Virus record (IMG/VR): IMGVR_UViG_3300025949_000035
Coordinates: 1 to 48,962 of that record
Strand: one strand, 5' to 3'
Source: a virus
Length of the DNA stretch: 48,962 nt
Part shown: positions 39,429 through 46,503 of the stretch, in pieces
How the letters are laid out: every line of letters begins with the position of its first letter
How positions within the stretch are numbered: the first letter of the stretch is position 1
Position numbers and translations under genes: made by a program
The notes under the pieces: model-generated
What the model was told of the DNA's origin: nothing
The model's database searches: none
Seen by the model: the letters and a program-made list of their open reading frames with translations, nothing else

Positions 39429-39669
39429 GTCGCGCGTAGACGGCGAGCTGCCGGCGCGCGGCGAGGAGTCGTTCGCGTTCGAGCAGTGGCCGTTCAGGCA
39501 CGCCGCGACCGGGTGGTCGACCGCGCCCGGCCCGCTGAGGGTCGTGCGCAGCATGGAGGGCGAGGTCGAGCTCAGCTTCGGCGGCACGGTCGCGCTATCA
39601 ATGGACGCGGACACGTTCGCGGCGGTGTGCCGCCGCTTCCTGTCCGCCGAGGAGGGGACACCGAGATGA
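39409..39669 (+). CDS. Unrecognised 86-residue protein
   Basis: ATG 39409 behind AAGGAGGG, overlapping the previous gene by 20 bases. Beta-rich middle (GEVELSFGGTVALSM) and a short helix at the end. Confidence 0.5.
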   Translation: MPEAQTRSRVDGELPARGEESFAFEQWPFRHAATGWSTAPGPLRVVRSMEGEVELSFGGTVALSMDADTFAAVCRRFLSAEEGTPR

Positions 39670-40124
39670 CAGTATCGTGGGACACGCTGGACAAGGTCCA
39701 CAAGGTCCAGACCAACGGCAACCCGCAGTTCCTGACGGTCACGTTCGAGGACAAGAGCACACACATCTGCGACCTGGGCGCGTTCCTTCACGCCCAGAAC
39801 CAGCGGATCAACCGCGTGGTGCTCGCACTGACCAACGCGGGCTTCGACATACGCTCGCCCTACGAGATGGGGCTGGGCGCCTTCCCGATGCGCGAGCAGG
39901 CCGACATCCTGCGGACAGCCGCCGGCATGCTGCCCGAGCCCGAGAAGGCCGGCGCGGTGTACGGCCGCGACTTCGTGGCCCTCGGGCCGCACAACACGAG
40001 GGCCCTCGCCTGCACGTGCTCGCAGGAGACGTTCCAGCGGATGGCCGCAGGCAACACGGCCCACATGATCGGGGACCAGCACGACGATACGTGCCCGATG
40101 TACAGGGGAGGCCGCGATGGGTGA
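39666..40124 (+). CDS. Unrecognised 152-residue protein
   Basis: ATGA junction with the previous gene. Strand-rich N-terminus (FLTVTFEDKSTHICDL) and a C-terminal Cys/His cluster (CTCSQ, H, C) that may bind metal. Overlaps the Vsr gene by eight bases. Confidence 0.5.
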   Translation: MTVSWDTLDKVHKVQTNGNPQFLTVTFEDKSTHICDLGAFLHAQNQRINRVVLALTNAGFDIRSPYEMGLGAFPMREQADILRTAAGMLPEPEKAGAVYGRDFVALGPHNTRALACTCSQETFQRMAAGNTAHMIGDQHDDTCPMYRGGRDG

Positions 40125-40665
40125 TTGGGCCGACAACGCACTTAGAGGCACGTACGGCAAGGAGGTGGAGCGAGTAGCCAACAGCAGAGATAAGTGGGTG
40201 CCCGCGTCGACCGAGGGGTCGCGCAGGTCGATGGCCTCCAATCGGTCGACAGGCACGGGGCCGGAGCTCGTGCTGGCGGAGGTGCTCCGCCAGTCCGGGC
40301 TGCCGGCGTTCGAGATGAACGTGCGCGGCCTGCCCGGCACGCCGGACTTCGTATGGCGCGCGGAGAGGGTGGCAGTGTTCCTCAACGGGTGCTACTGGCA
40401 CCGCTGCGAGGAGTGCGCACTGCCGCCGCCCGGCGGGCCGAACGCCGAGAGGTGGCGGCTCAAGTTCGAGTCGAACGTGCGCCGCCACGCCGCGGCCGTG
40501 GCGGCCCTTGAGGCCGACGGCTGGCTAGTGTACACAGTGTGGGAGCACGAGGTGGCGGCCGAGTTCGTCGGCCTCGTTGTGGGCACCGTGGAGGCCATGG
40601 TTCAGGCCGGTGCCGAGGCGGCCCACAGTGGAAACGGAGGTGGAGACGTTGGCGACAGACCTTGA
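40117..40665 (+). CDS. vsr: Very-short-patch (Vsr) mismatch endonuclease
   Basis: Vsr-family nuclease that nicks next to T:G mismatches. Aligned motifs: MASNRSTGTGPEL (E50, equivalent to the N-terminal acidic site), GTPDFVW with catalytic D77, FLNGCYWHRCEEC (structural zinc Cys/His; H95), and the W.LKFESNVRR helix. A 38-residue extension precedes the usual start. No cytosine-5 methyltransferase is visible in the window, which is unusual because Vsr normally accompanies one; a link to modified pyrimidines in phage DNA is possible. Confidence 0.85.
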   Translation: MGDWADNALRGTYGKEVERVANSRDKWVPASTEGSRRSMASNRSTGTGPELVLAEVLRQSGLPAFEMNVRGLPGTPDFVWRAERVAVFLNGCYWHRCEECALPPPGGPNAERWRLKFESNVRRHAAAVAALEADGWLVYTVWEHEVAAEFVGLVVGTVEAMVQAGAEAAHSGNGGGDVGDRP

Positions 40666-41092
40666 CATGGAGACGCGCGGCTGGCAGACACGAGACGACA
40701 AGCTGCCGAACAGGTCCGAGTACCTGGGCGACGCCGGCCAGAACGTGTCAGTCACATGCGACGGCTGCGGCGAGAGGTGCAGCGAGTACATGGCCAGCGA
40801 CGGCCACTGGCACGAGTGCTGGCACCTGGACGGCGACGGCCTGCCGTGCGAGCGCATAACGGGCCCGTCGCGCGGTGCCAAGCGCGGCGACCGTGTGTAC
40901 ACAACTGTGAGCATGTGGGCAACTGTGCGCAGGCCGGACGCCCACAAGGCCAACCTGGTGCCGCCTGGCACCATGGGCGACGTCCAACATGTGGACGAGC
41001 TGGCAGGCACGCTGCTGGTCGGCTTCGGACCGCTGGGCTCGCTCGACGTGGCGCAGCAGGTGGATAACTTCCGCTTCATGGCGGACATGTGA
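40649..41092 (+). CDS. Zinc-finger-like protein
   Basis: TTG 40649 lies eight bases behind GGAGG within the end of vsr. The 147-residue protein has a Cys/His module (CDGCGERCSEYM, then HWHECWH) in the first half and beta strands after. Function unknown. Confidence 0.5.
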   Translation: MATDLDMETRGWQTRDDKLPNRSEYLGDAGQNVSVTCDGCGERCSEYMASDGHWHECWHLDGDGLPCERITGPSRGAKRGDRVYTTVSMWATVRRPDAHKANLVPPGTMGDVQHVDELAGTLLVGFGPLGSLDVAQQVDNFRFMADM

Positions 41093-41107
41093 GCGCGCAC
41101 TTGGGCC

Positions 41108-41137
41108 TTGACTTTTGGCCGGCTAGTGTGCTACAAT
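41108..41137 (+). promoter_or_regulatory. Sigma-70-type promoter
   Basis: TTGACT (41108-41113), an 18-base spacer and TACAAT (41132-41137), upstream of the gene at 41165. Confidence 0.65.
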
Positions 41138-41164
41138 TAACAAAATGGCCAAGGGGGTTTACAC

Positions 41165-41746
41165 ATGGCAGAGGACAGGCCGGTATGCGCGTCCTGCGGG
41201 GCGTGGGACGGCATGGTCGACGGGGACGCGGTGCGCAGGCTGAAGCCGGTCCGCATTATGGGCGTCAGGGAGACGCCTAAGGGCGCGCCCGAGGGGTACG
41301 GCAGGGTGCTGCTGTGCCAGGACTGCACGGGGCGCATGCCGTTCGACCTCGGGGCGTTCATCGACGAGGTGGACGTCTGCTCGGTCGGCGGCGCGGCGTG
41401 GGACACCACGTTCTACCACTTCCTGGTGCAGTTCGTGACCGTCGTGTGGGGCGCGTACGCACCGCCGACGTACCAGGACCTGTGCAACGTCTGCAACGCG
41501 GCGAACATCACGACCCAGACTGGCGGTCGCTGGGACTACCACAACATGAGGCAGAAGTGCATGCGGCTCGGGGTCGACCCGAAGGCGCTGTACGCCACGA
41601 GGGCGCCGGTCGGCCCGCCGCCCGAGTCCGCCGAGATGCTGGCCCAGGCCGTCGGCGCCGTCTCGGCCCACCCGCAGATGGGCGACCACCTGCTACAGCC
41701 GGAGTGGCGGTCCGGCGCGCTGCCCGTGGACATGCCGGGGCAATGA
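41165..41746 (+). CDS. Zinc-binding protein of unknown role
   Basis: A 193-residue protein after its own promoter and GGGGG. Two CxxC pairs (CASCG and CQDC) frame a short domain at the N-terminus; a third CxxC (CNVC) lies near residue 105. The C-terminal 60 residues are Pro/Ala-rich. Might be a transcription or DNA-metabolism factor. Confidence 0.55.
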   Translation: MAEDRPVCASCGAWDGMVDGDAVRRLKPVRIMGVRETPKGAPEGYGRVLLCQDCTGRMPFDLGAFIDEVDVCSVGGAAWDTTFYHFLVQFVTVVWGAYAPPTYQDLCNVCNAANITTQTGGRWDYHNMRQKCMRLGVDPKALYATRAPVGPPPESAEMLAQAVGAVSAHPQMGDHLLQPEWRSGALPVDMPGQ

Positions 41747-41979
41747 CGGAGCTGCTGTGGGTGGCCGCCGCGTGCGGCCTGGGCGCACTCGGGGCGCTGG
41801 CGGCCTGGCAGCGGATGAACTCGATCGGCCCGTCGGAGGCCGAGATGCGCAGGAGGATGAGGGATGCTATCGGAGAGGGACATACCGGCGATGGCCGCGC
41901 TGTTCAGCGTGGCGCCGAGGAGCAACGAGCCGCAGTGGGCAGCGGCCGCCGTGGCCGCGATGCACGACGTGTACAATAG
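41743..41979 (+). CDS. Small membrane-anchored protein
   Basis: ATGA junction at 41743; 78 residues with an N-terminal membrane span (LLWVAAACGLGALGALAAW) and a charged tail that overlaps the next gene by 116 bases. The large overlap lowers confidence in its full length. Confidence 0.4.
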   Translation: MTELLWVAAACGLGALGALAAWQRMNSIGPSEAEMRRRMRDAIGEGHTGDGRAVQRGAEEQRAAVGSGRRGRDARRVQ

Positions 41980-42739
41980 CTGCCTGTGGGAGCTGCAGGC
42001 GTTCGCCCACGACGAGGCGGCCATGGCCGCCGTCGCGGCCAGGTCGTTCGTGCACTCGAACGGCTTCGCCAAGGTGACGCTCGCCAGGGACGGCGACCCG
42101 TGGCTGCCGGGGTCCGCGCCGGCCAGGGGGTGGCAGCTCAGGCTGCACGTGTGGCCGGCGTCCGGGGAGATGCGCGACCCGGGCAACCCGCACGCGCACA
42201 GGTGGCCGTTCGTGTCGGTGCCGATAGCCGGCGCGCTGACCGAGCTGCGCCTGGCGGTCGTCCCGCCAGGCCTGGGGACGTGGCCGGCGCCCGGGGCCGA
42301 CTGGCTGGTGTACCGCCACTTCTCGGCGCACGGCACGCCGCTGACCAACAGGGAGTCGGCTGGGGAGTCGGCCGGGCTCGCCGTGCGGCACCTGCTTGAG
42401 AGGCGGCCGGGCATGCCGTACGGCTGCAGGCAGGACGAGGTGCACGTGCTCGGGCCGGCCGAGTTCACAGACCACCCCGACGGCCGGGGGTCCGTGTTCC
42501 CGCCCAGGCTGCAGGCTGCCGGCGGCGAGTTCCCGCTCTGCGCGACGCTCGTGCTGACCGGCACGCCCGAGGGCGACAACGCGCCGATCTACCGGCGGAC
42601 GCCGATGGCCGAGGGCGAGATGGTGCTCGAGACGCCGCCGCTGTCGCCGCAGGCGGCAGTGGCGCTGGTAGACGCGGCGCGCGCCGGCGCTGCGGAAGGG
42701 GGCGGGAGGTGGCAGACGAGCTCGACGTCTCCGCTGTGA
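41864..42739 (+). CDS. Cupin-like protein with HxH metal motif
   Basis: A 291-residue protein whose central part resembles a cupin of the cysteine-dioxygenase type: RLHVWPAS, then NPHAHRWPFVSVPIAGAL with H110 and H112, and a later His (HFSAHG). Such folds bind Fe or other metals and catalyse oxidations, but non-enzymatic relatives exist. A role in base or small-molecule modification would be speculation. Confidence 0.45.
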   Translation: MLSERDIPAMAALFSVAPRSNEPQWAAAAVAAMHDVYNSCLWELQAFAHDEAAMAAVAARSFVHSNGFAKVTLARDGDPWLPGSAPARGWQLRLHVWPASGEMRDPGNPHAHRWPFVSVPIAGALTELRLAVVPPGLGTWPAPGADWLVYRHFSAHGTPLTNRESAGESAGLAVRHLLERRPGMPYGCRQDEVHVLGPAEFTDHPDGRGSVFPPRLQAAGGEFPLCATLVLTGTPEGDNAPIYRRTPMAEGEMVLETPPLSPQAAVALVDAARAGAAEGGGRWQTSSTSPL

Positions 42740-43176
42740 TGCGGCGGATGGACTACAGGTCGTCGTGCCTCGGCAAGGCGCGGTACACGCGCCAGGAGGC
42801 GAGGCGCGAGGCCTCGGCCAGGAGCCGCGGCCACGAGCGGTACAACGCGTACAGGTGCAAGTGGTGCCCGGCGTGGCACGTCGGGCACGTCCAGGGCACG
42901 CCGCGCCCGAAGAAGCCGGTCAAGCTGCTGGTCGCCGCCGAGGCGGGCAGGCTGTCGGTGGCAGGTTTCCAGGGCGACAGGGTGGCGGGTGCGGCCGTGT
43001 ACGGCGGCGCGCCGCTGAGGGCGCCGTTCCCGGACGGCGCGGACGGCTTCTTTGTGGTGACCGGGCATGTCATATTCTCGTCGCGGGGCAGGACATGCGT
43101 GGTCAGCAACAACGTTAGGCAGGCGACGGCGGAAGACGCCGCCGCGGAGTGGAAGACTGGGGGCGACTGTGCTTGA
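42709..43176 (+). CDS. Small phage zinc protein (YRCxxCxxWHVGH type)
   Basis: GTG 42709 follows a purine-rich GGGGGCGGGAG tract. The first 55 residues match a widespread phage module: K.RYTRQEA...A, then AYRCKWCPAWHVGH, predicted to bind zinc. The C-terminal 100 residues are beta-rich. Function of the module is unknown. Confidence 0.6.
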   Translation: MADELDVSAVMRRMDYRSSCLGKARYTRQEARREASARSRGHERYNAYRCKWCPAWHVGHVQGTPRPKKPVKLLVAAEAGRLSVAGFQGDRVAGAAVYGGAPLRAPFPDGADGFFVVTGHVIFSSRGRTCVVSNNVRQATAEDAAAEWKTGGDCA

Positions 43177-43750
43177 CGACGACGAGCGCGGCCTTTGGGT
43201 CGCGGGCAGGTGGGCGTCGGAACTGTCCGACGTGGACCTTGAGACGGAGCTTAAGGCGCAGGGCGAGAGGCTCGCCCGCTCCTACTCGAACGTGTCGATG
43301 TACATCAACGCGCTCGGCACCTGGATGGAGCCGCGCGGCGAGATGGCGGCCGAGGCGTTCGAGCGCGAGATGCTGGGCGCGCTGCTCGGCGACGAGTTCC
43401 GCGAGGGGCACGCCGAGATACTGGAGCACTACCGCGCCCTGCATCGTGCGGTCGTGCGGCGCAAGTGCGCGGCCGCCGGCCTGGACTACGGGGACGTCGA
43501 GGCCAGACTGCAGTTCTGGACGACGGCCAGGTTCGACGTGGTCCGCATAGCGGAGCTGTCGGACCAGCACCTGCACAACTGCATACAGATGCTGAGGCGG
43601 TGGTACGGCAACATAGTGCGGGACACGATCGAGTCGGCGACGCCGTCCGGCGGGTGCTCGTGGGCCGAGGCGCAGGCCGTCATAATCCCTGGTGCCCGAC
43701 ATATACGACGTGTTCCCCAGGCTGCGGGTCATGGAGGCCGAGAGCTCTGA
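43169..43750 (+). CDS. Unrecognised helical protein
   Basis: GTG 43169 overlaps the previous stop by eight bases. The 193-residue product is largely helical (AEAFEREMLGALLGDEF, HYRALHRAVVRRKCA). Its last 59 bases overlap the next small gene. No family recognised. Confidence 0.5.
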   Translation: MLDDDERGLWVAGRWASELSDVDLETELKAQGERLARSYSNVSMYINALGTWMEPRGEMAAEAFEREMLGALLGDEFREGHAEILEHYRALHRAVVRRKCAAAGLDYGDVEARLQFWTTARFDVVRIAELSDQHLHNCIQMLRRWYGNIVRDTIESATPSGGCSWAEAQAVIIPGARHIRRVPQAAGHGGREL

Positions 43751-43886
43751 CAGGTTCAGGCGCGCGACGGCCGGGTTCGGCATCCCGGACGTCGACGCAG
43801 AGGCGGTGGTCGGCGGCCTCGACCGCGCGGGCAGAAGGTACCACGAGCTGGAGCACAGCGACATAGACGACATGGCGACGAGGTGA
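43692..43886 (+). CDS. Unrecognised 64-residue protein
   Basis: Starts at GTG 43692 within the previous gene without a clear ribosome site. Acidic, helical (VVGGLDRAGRRYHELEH). Confidence 0.4.
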   Translation: MPDIYDVFPRLRVMEAESSDRFRRATAGFGIPDVDAEAVVGGLDRAGRRYHELEHSDIDDMATR

Positions 43887-43907
43887 CCGCAGGCCTCGGC
43901 GTCGGGG

Positions 43908-43913
43908 TACAAT
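43908..43913 (+). promoter_or_regulatory. Promoter -10 element close to a start codon
   Basis: GGGGTACAATAATT ends directly at ATG 43918. The start point would fall within a base or two of the ATG, suggesting a leaderless transcript. No good -35. Confidence 0.4.
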
Positions 43914-43917
43914 AATT

Positions 43918-44334
43918 ATGCCTAGGAAACCTGGCTGGTTCATACGCATACAGCTGTACGCCCACGAGCCCGAGGCGGGCATGGACGAGCAGCTGGTCAA
44001 GACCGAGGAGGTGGACGTGCTCGCCAACATGGAGCAGTCGTACCCCGAGGTGCTCAACATGGTCGTGGCGGCGGCGACGCTGCTGCAGCGGCCGGTGCGC
44101 GGCGACGCGCCGTTCGAGCCGGCGGACCCGTCCAGCCCGGCCAGCGTCTGGGCGGCGGGCGTGCTGGAGGCGTCGCGCGTGTTCAAGAACTTCGCGCTGC
44201 TGTGGCGGCGCGACTACGAGAGGCACATATTCGCAGAGGAGGCGAGCAGACATGCAGACGTTCCTGCCCCACCCGGGGTTCAGGGAGTCGGCGAGGGCGC
44301 TGGACCCCCGCCGGCTGATGAAGCAGCGGCTTGA
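43918..44334 (+). CDS. Unrecognised 138-residue protein, possibly leaderless
   Basis: ATG 43918 has no Shine-Dalgarno match but lies four bases past a TACAAT element. The protein begins with a basic strand (RKPGWFIRIQLYAHEPE) and is helical later. Its last 83 bases overlap the glycosylase gene; the Pro-rich C-terminus there looks like read-through of the other frame. Confidence 0.5.
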   Translation: MPRKPGWFIRIQLYAHEPEAGMDEQLVKTEEVDVLANMEQSYPEVLNMVVAAATLLQRPVRGDAPFEPADPSSPASVWAAGVLEASRVFKNFALLWRRDYERHIFAEEASRHADVPAPPGVQGVGEGAGPPPADEAAA

Positions 44335-44983
44335 GGCGCTGCACATACTTAGGACGCTGGACAGGCGCGACGACGGCCCGTGGGCGTCGCACCCGGCCGT
44401 GCTCATGTGGCGCGGCCACGAGCAGGCGCTGCTGGACTACGCGCTGGCCATGTGCTGCGAGTGGAACGTGCGGCAGGGGGCCGGCCCGGACGGCACGCAC
44501 CGCGAGCTGCTGGGGCTGGTGTCCAGGTACGGCCCGTCGACGTCGTACCGGCCGCCGCCGTGGCTGGGGCTGGACGCGCTGCACTCCAACCACCGCAGCC
44601 GTCTGAAGCAGAAGAAGGCGGCGTACTACCCGGACGCGTGGGCGTCGGGCGAGCCGGAGGCGCCGGGCAACCTGTGGCCGACTACCAGGGCGCACGGCGA
44701 CTGGGTGTACATGATCGACGGGAAGGTGGTGGCCACGATGGGCATCGTGCCCGAGCGCCGGCTCAGGTTCGGCGAGGCGCGCCAGTGCGCCTACTGCAAC
44801 TACTGGCACAACCCGGAGGAGCTGACCGACGGGCAGTGCGCGACGTGCACCGACCTAGCCGACCAGGTGCTAATGGTCGCGGAGCTGCGAGCGGCCGGCG
44901 ACGCGGAGTCGCTGGAGGTCGCGGCGGAGCTGGAGGCGTCGGTGCACGACATGATAAGGCTGACGCGCCTGGGCCTCGTCTAG
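44252..44983 (+). CDS. Pyrimidine-dimer DNA glycosylase-like protein (MSMEG_6728 type)
   Basis: The N-terminal 140 residues follow the T4 endonuclease V-like MSMEG_6728 family: MQTFLPHPGFRESARALD (1-18), RLMKQRLEALHIL (21-33), HPAVLMWRGHEQALLDYAL (47-65), and HSNHRSRLKQKKAAYYPDAW. The family excises UV-damaged pyrimidines with AP lyase activity. An unusual C-terminal extension of about 90 residues carries a possible zinc ribbon (CAYC and CATC) and a helical tail. Confidence 0.75.
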   Translation: MQTFLPHPGFRESARALDPRRLMKQRLEALHILRTLDRRDDGPWASHPAVLMWRGHEQALLDYALAMCCEWNVRQGAGPDGTHRELLGLVSRYGPSTSYRPPPWLGLDALHSNHRSRLKQKKAAYYPDAWASGEPEAPGNLWPTTRAHGDWVYMIDGKVVATMGIVPERRLRFGEARQCAYCNYWHNPEELTDGQCATCTDLADQVLMVAELRAAGDAESLEVAAELEASVHDMIRLTRLGLV

Positions 44984-45031
44984 GACGCACAAGCGGCCGA
45001 AAAAATATCGGCCAGCGGCCGGCCGAAGGGG

Positions 45032-45061
45032 TTTACAAGAGGGCCCCGGCCTGGGTATAAT
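45032..45061 (+). promoter_or_regulatory. Sigma-70-type promoter for the 45149 gene
   Basis: TTTACA (45032-45037), 18-base spacer, TATAAT (45056-45061) in a CTGGGTATAATG context. An A-tract hairpin GGCCG-A-rich-CGGCC (about 44993-45013) lies upstream. Confidence 0.7.
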
Positions 45062-45148
45062 GTACATGAAGCCGGCCCCGATGGGCCAGGCAGCAAGTCA
45101 AGAGACAAACCAAAAACCAACTCAACAAAAGGGGCGAGGACAACGAAC

Positions 45149-45643
45149 ATGAGCGACGAGAAGAAGCAGCACGGGCAGGGCGGCGCGGCCGCAGCGGCGC
45201 ATGCCGCGACCAACGGGGCGGCCCCCGCGGCGGCGACGGAGAAGAAGCTGTCGCCGAAGAACAAGATCACCCGCGGCATCCCCGCGGACTGGAAGACCAC
45301 GTACGTCGACTTCAACCAGAAGCCGGAGGACAACGAGACCATCAACCGCGCGGCCAAGCAGCGCGGCGTGAAGGTCGGCGACCTGCTCCGCGGCATCCTC
45401 GACAAGGCGGTCGCCGCCGAGTGGGCCGCTATCCAGGAGGACGCCTCCAAGTACGTCCCGACCACGTCGGGCAAGCCGCGCTCGAAGGTGAACGTCGACG
45501 AGATGACGCCCGAGGCCGCGGAGAAGTACGCCAAGCAGCAGGAGGCGGTCGCGAACGCAGCGATGGCCCGCGCCAAGGAGGCGGCCGCGAAGGCGAAGGC
45601 GATGCTCGAGAAGTCGCGCGAGAAGGCCACGGCCACCGCGTAG
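45149..45643 (+). CDS. Ribbon-helix-helix-like protein, paralogue 3
   Basis: A 164-residue protein with its own promoter, leader and terminator, so a single-gene unit. Core: TTYVDFNQKPED strand and turn, helices NETINRAAKQRG and VGDLLRGILDKAV, then EWAAIQEDA and DEMT as in 38507. N-terminal 40 residues are Ala/Lys-rich; C-terminal 45 residues are Ala/Lys/Glu coiled coil. Isoleucine is only ATC. Likely an abundant DNA-binding protein. Confidence 0.65.
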   Translation: MSDEKKQHGQGGAAAAAHAATNGAAPAAATEKKLSPKNKITRGIPADWKTTYVDFNQKPEDNETINRAAKQRGVKVGDLLRGILDKAVAAEWAAIQEDASKYVPTTSGKPRSKVNVDEMTPEAAEKYAKQQEAVANAAMARAKEAAAKAKAMLEKSREKATATA

Positions 45644-45664
45644 CCCAACGGGCCTACACCCGAA

Positions 45665-45709
45665 GGCCGGCGCACAGCGAACAAGCTGCGCGCCGGCCGC
45701 TTCGTTTTT
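45665..45709 (+). terminator. Rho-independent terminator
   Basis: GGCCGGCGC/GCGCCGGCC (9 bp), an A-C mismatch, CAGC/GCTG, loop GAACAA, followed by GCTTCGTTTTT. Ends the 45149 unit. Confidence 0.85.
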
Positions 45710-45736
45710 ACCATGCCCACCAAGGAGGGCGCACAG

Positions 45737-46198
45737 ATGATTAGACGCAGTTGCTATGCGGCCGCGGCCGCGATCGCCATTGTGGGGGGCCTGCTCGCCG
45801 GCTGCGGCGGGGGCGGAGGTGGTTCCTCGCCGGGCGGCGGCACGACCGGCTCTACCACGGGCTCGACTACGGGCTCCACCACCGGGGGCGGCGGCCCGTC
45901 TGCCTGGACCGGCCACTACTCGGGCACGTTCTCCGGCGACCTGGCCGGGACCATGACGGCCGACGTCACGCAGGACGGTGGCCTGTCCGCCACGCTCGCC
46001 GTCAACAACGCGGGCTACCGCTACATCGCCGGCTCGATCGACGCCTCGGGCGCCATCACGGGCACGTACACCTACCTGGGCAACACCTTCTCGGTGTCGG
46101 GCAAGGTGTCCGCGACGGGGACGCACGTCGGCGGTACGCTCGACGTCGGCGGGCCGGGCACGACCTACCACACGACCGTCGCCCTCACCAAGGGCTGA
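45737..46198 (+). CDS. Phage-encoded lipoprotein
   Basis: ATG 45737 lies behind AAGGAGGG; the in-frame ATG 45713 is in the terminator loop-out and rejected. Residues 1-22 form a lipoprotein signal peptide ending in lipobox LLAGC, then a Gly run and TTGS repeats as a flexible linker (23-55), then a beta-rich domain of about 95 residues (HYSGTFSGDLAGTM onward). Exported and lipid-anchored; small phage lipoproteins often block superinfection. Possibly acquired from the host. Confidence 0.75.
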   Translation: MIRRSCYAAAAAIAIVGGLLAGCGGGGGGSSPGGGTTGSTTGSTTGSTTGGGGPSAWTGHYSGTFSGDLAGTMTADVTQDGGLSATLAVNNAGYRYIAGSIDASGAITGTYTYLGNTFSVSGKVSATGTHVGGTLDVGGPGTTYHTTVALTKG

Positions 46199-46255
46199 CT
46201 GGGCGGCGCAAATGCCGGGCGCGCGCCGATCTGGGCGGCGTGAGCGCGTGGTATG

Positions 46256-46366
46256 TGCGGACCGGCCGGCGCCCGCGATAGCCGGGGCGCCCCACCGGGG
46301 CAACACGCCGAACGGCGGTCCGCAATGTGGCCACTGCCGGCCGCGGTCGACGCGGCCGGCACACAT
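46256..46366 (+). ncRNA. Structured leader RNA A
   Basis: TGCGGACCG (46256-46264) pairs perfectly with CGGTCCGCA (46316-46324). Inside, GGCGCCC and GGGCGCC close a loop holding GCGATAGCC, followed by ACCGGGGCAACAC and GCCG/CGGC. Directly after comes ATGTG...CACAT enclosing the 10-bp stem GCCGGCCGCG/CGCGGCCGGC (46336-46360). Same design and loop motif as at 37308. Part of the 305-base leader 46199-46503, which contains no protein gene. Confidence 0.55.
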
Positions 46367-46393
46367 GTCGCATCGTGCGACAAAAGAACCGAG

Positions 46394-46478
46394 TGCGTGG
46401 CAAGGCCGAGCAACCGTAGGCCCACGCAGCGGGAACCTGCACCGGAACAACACCGAGCAACCGTAGGTGCCGGTGCAG
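46394..46478 (+). ncRNA. Tandem hairpin motif with identical 11-nt loops
   Basis: Two consecutive hairpins. First: TGCGTG/CACGCA base, 5' bulge GCAA, GGCC/GGCC, loop GAGCAACCGTA (46408-46418). Second: CTGCACCGG/CCGGTGCAG base, 5' bulge AACAA, CACC/GGTG, the same loop (46455-46465). The stems differ but pairing is kept, including covarying apical pairs, so structure seems selected. It lies about 10 bases before the GGGGG ribosome site of the gene at 46504. Confidence 0.65.
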
Positions 46479-46503
46479 CACACAACATATGGGGGTAGCC
46501 GGT

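Noticed and set aside
46256-46324. HDV-like ribozyme (GGGCAACA near a nested helix)
   Set aside because: I could not place P1, P2 and the catalytic C in the required double-pseudoknot order, and the copy at 37308 does not fit either.
46325-46366. Cobalamin riboswitch (GGCCACUG present)
   Set aside because: The remaining conserved core and the AGCC...GGAGACC-type box are absent.
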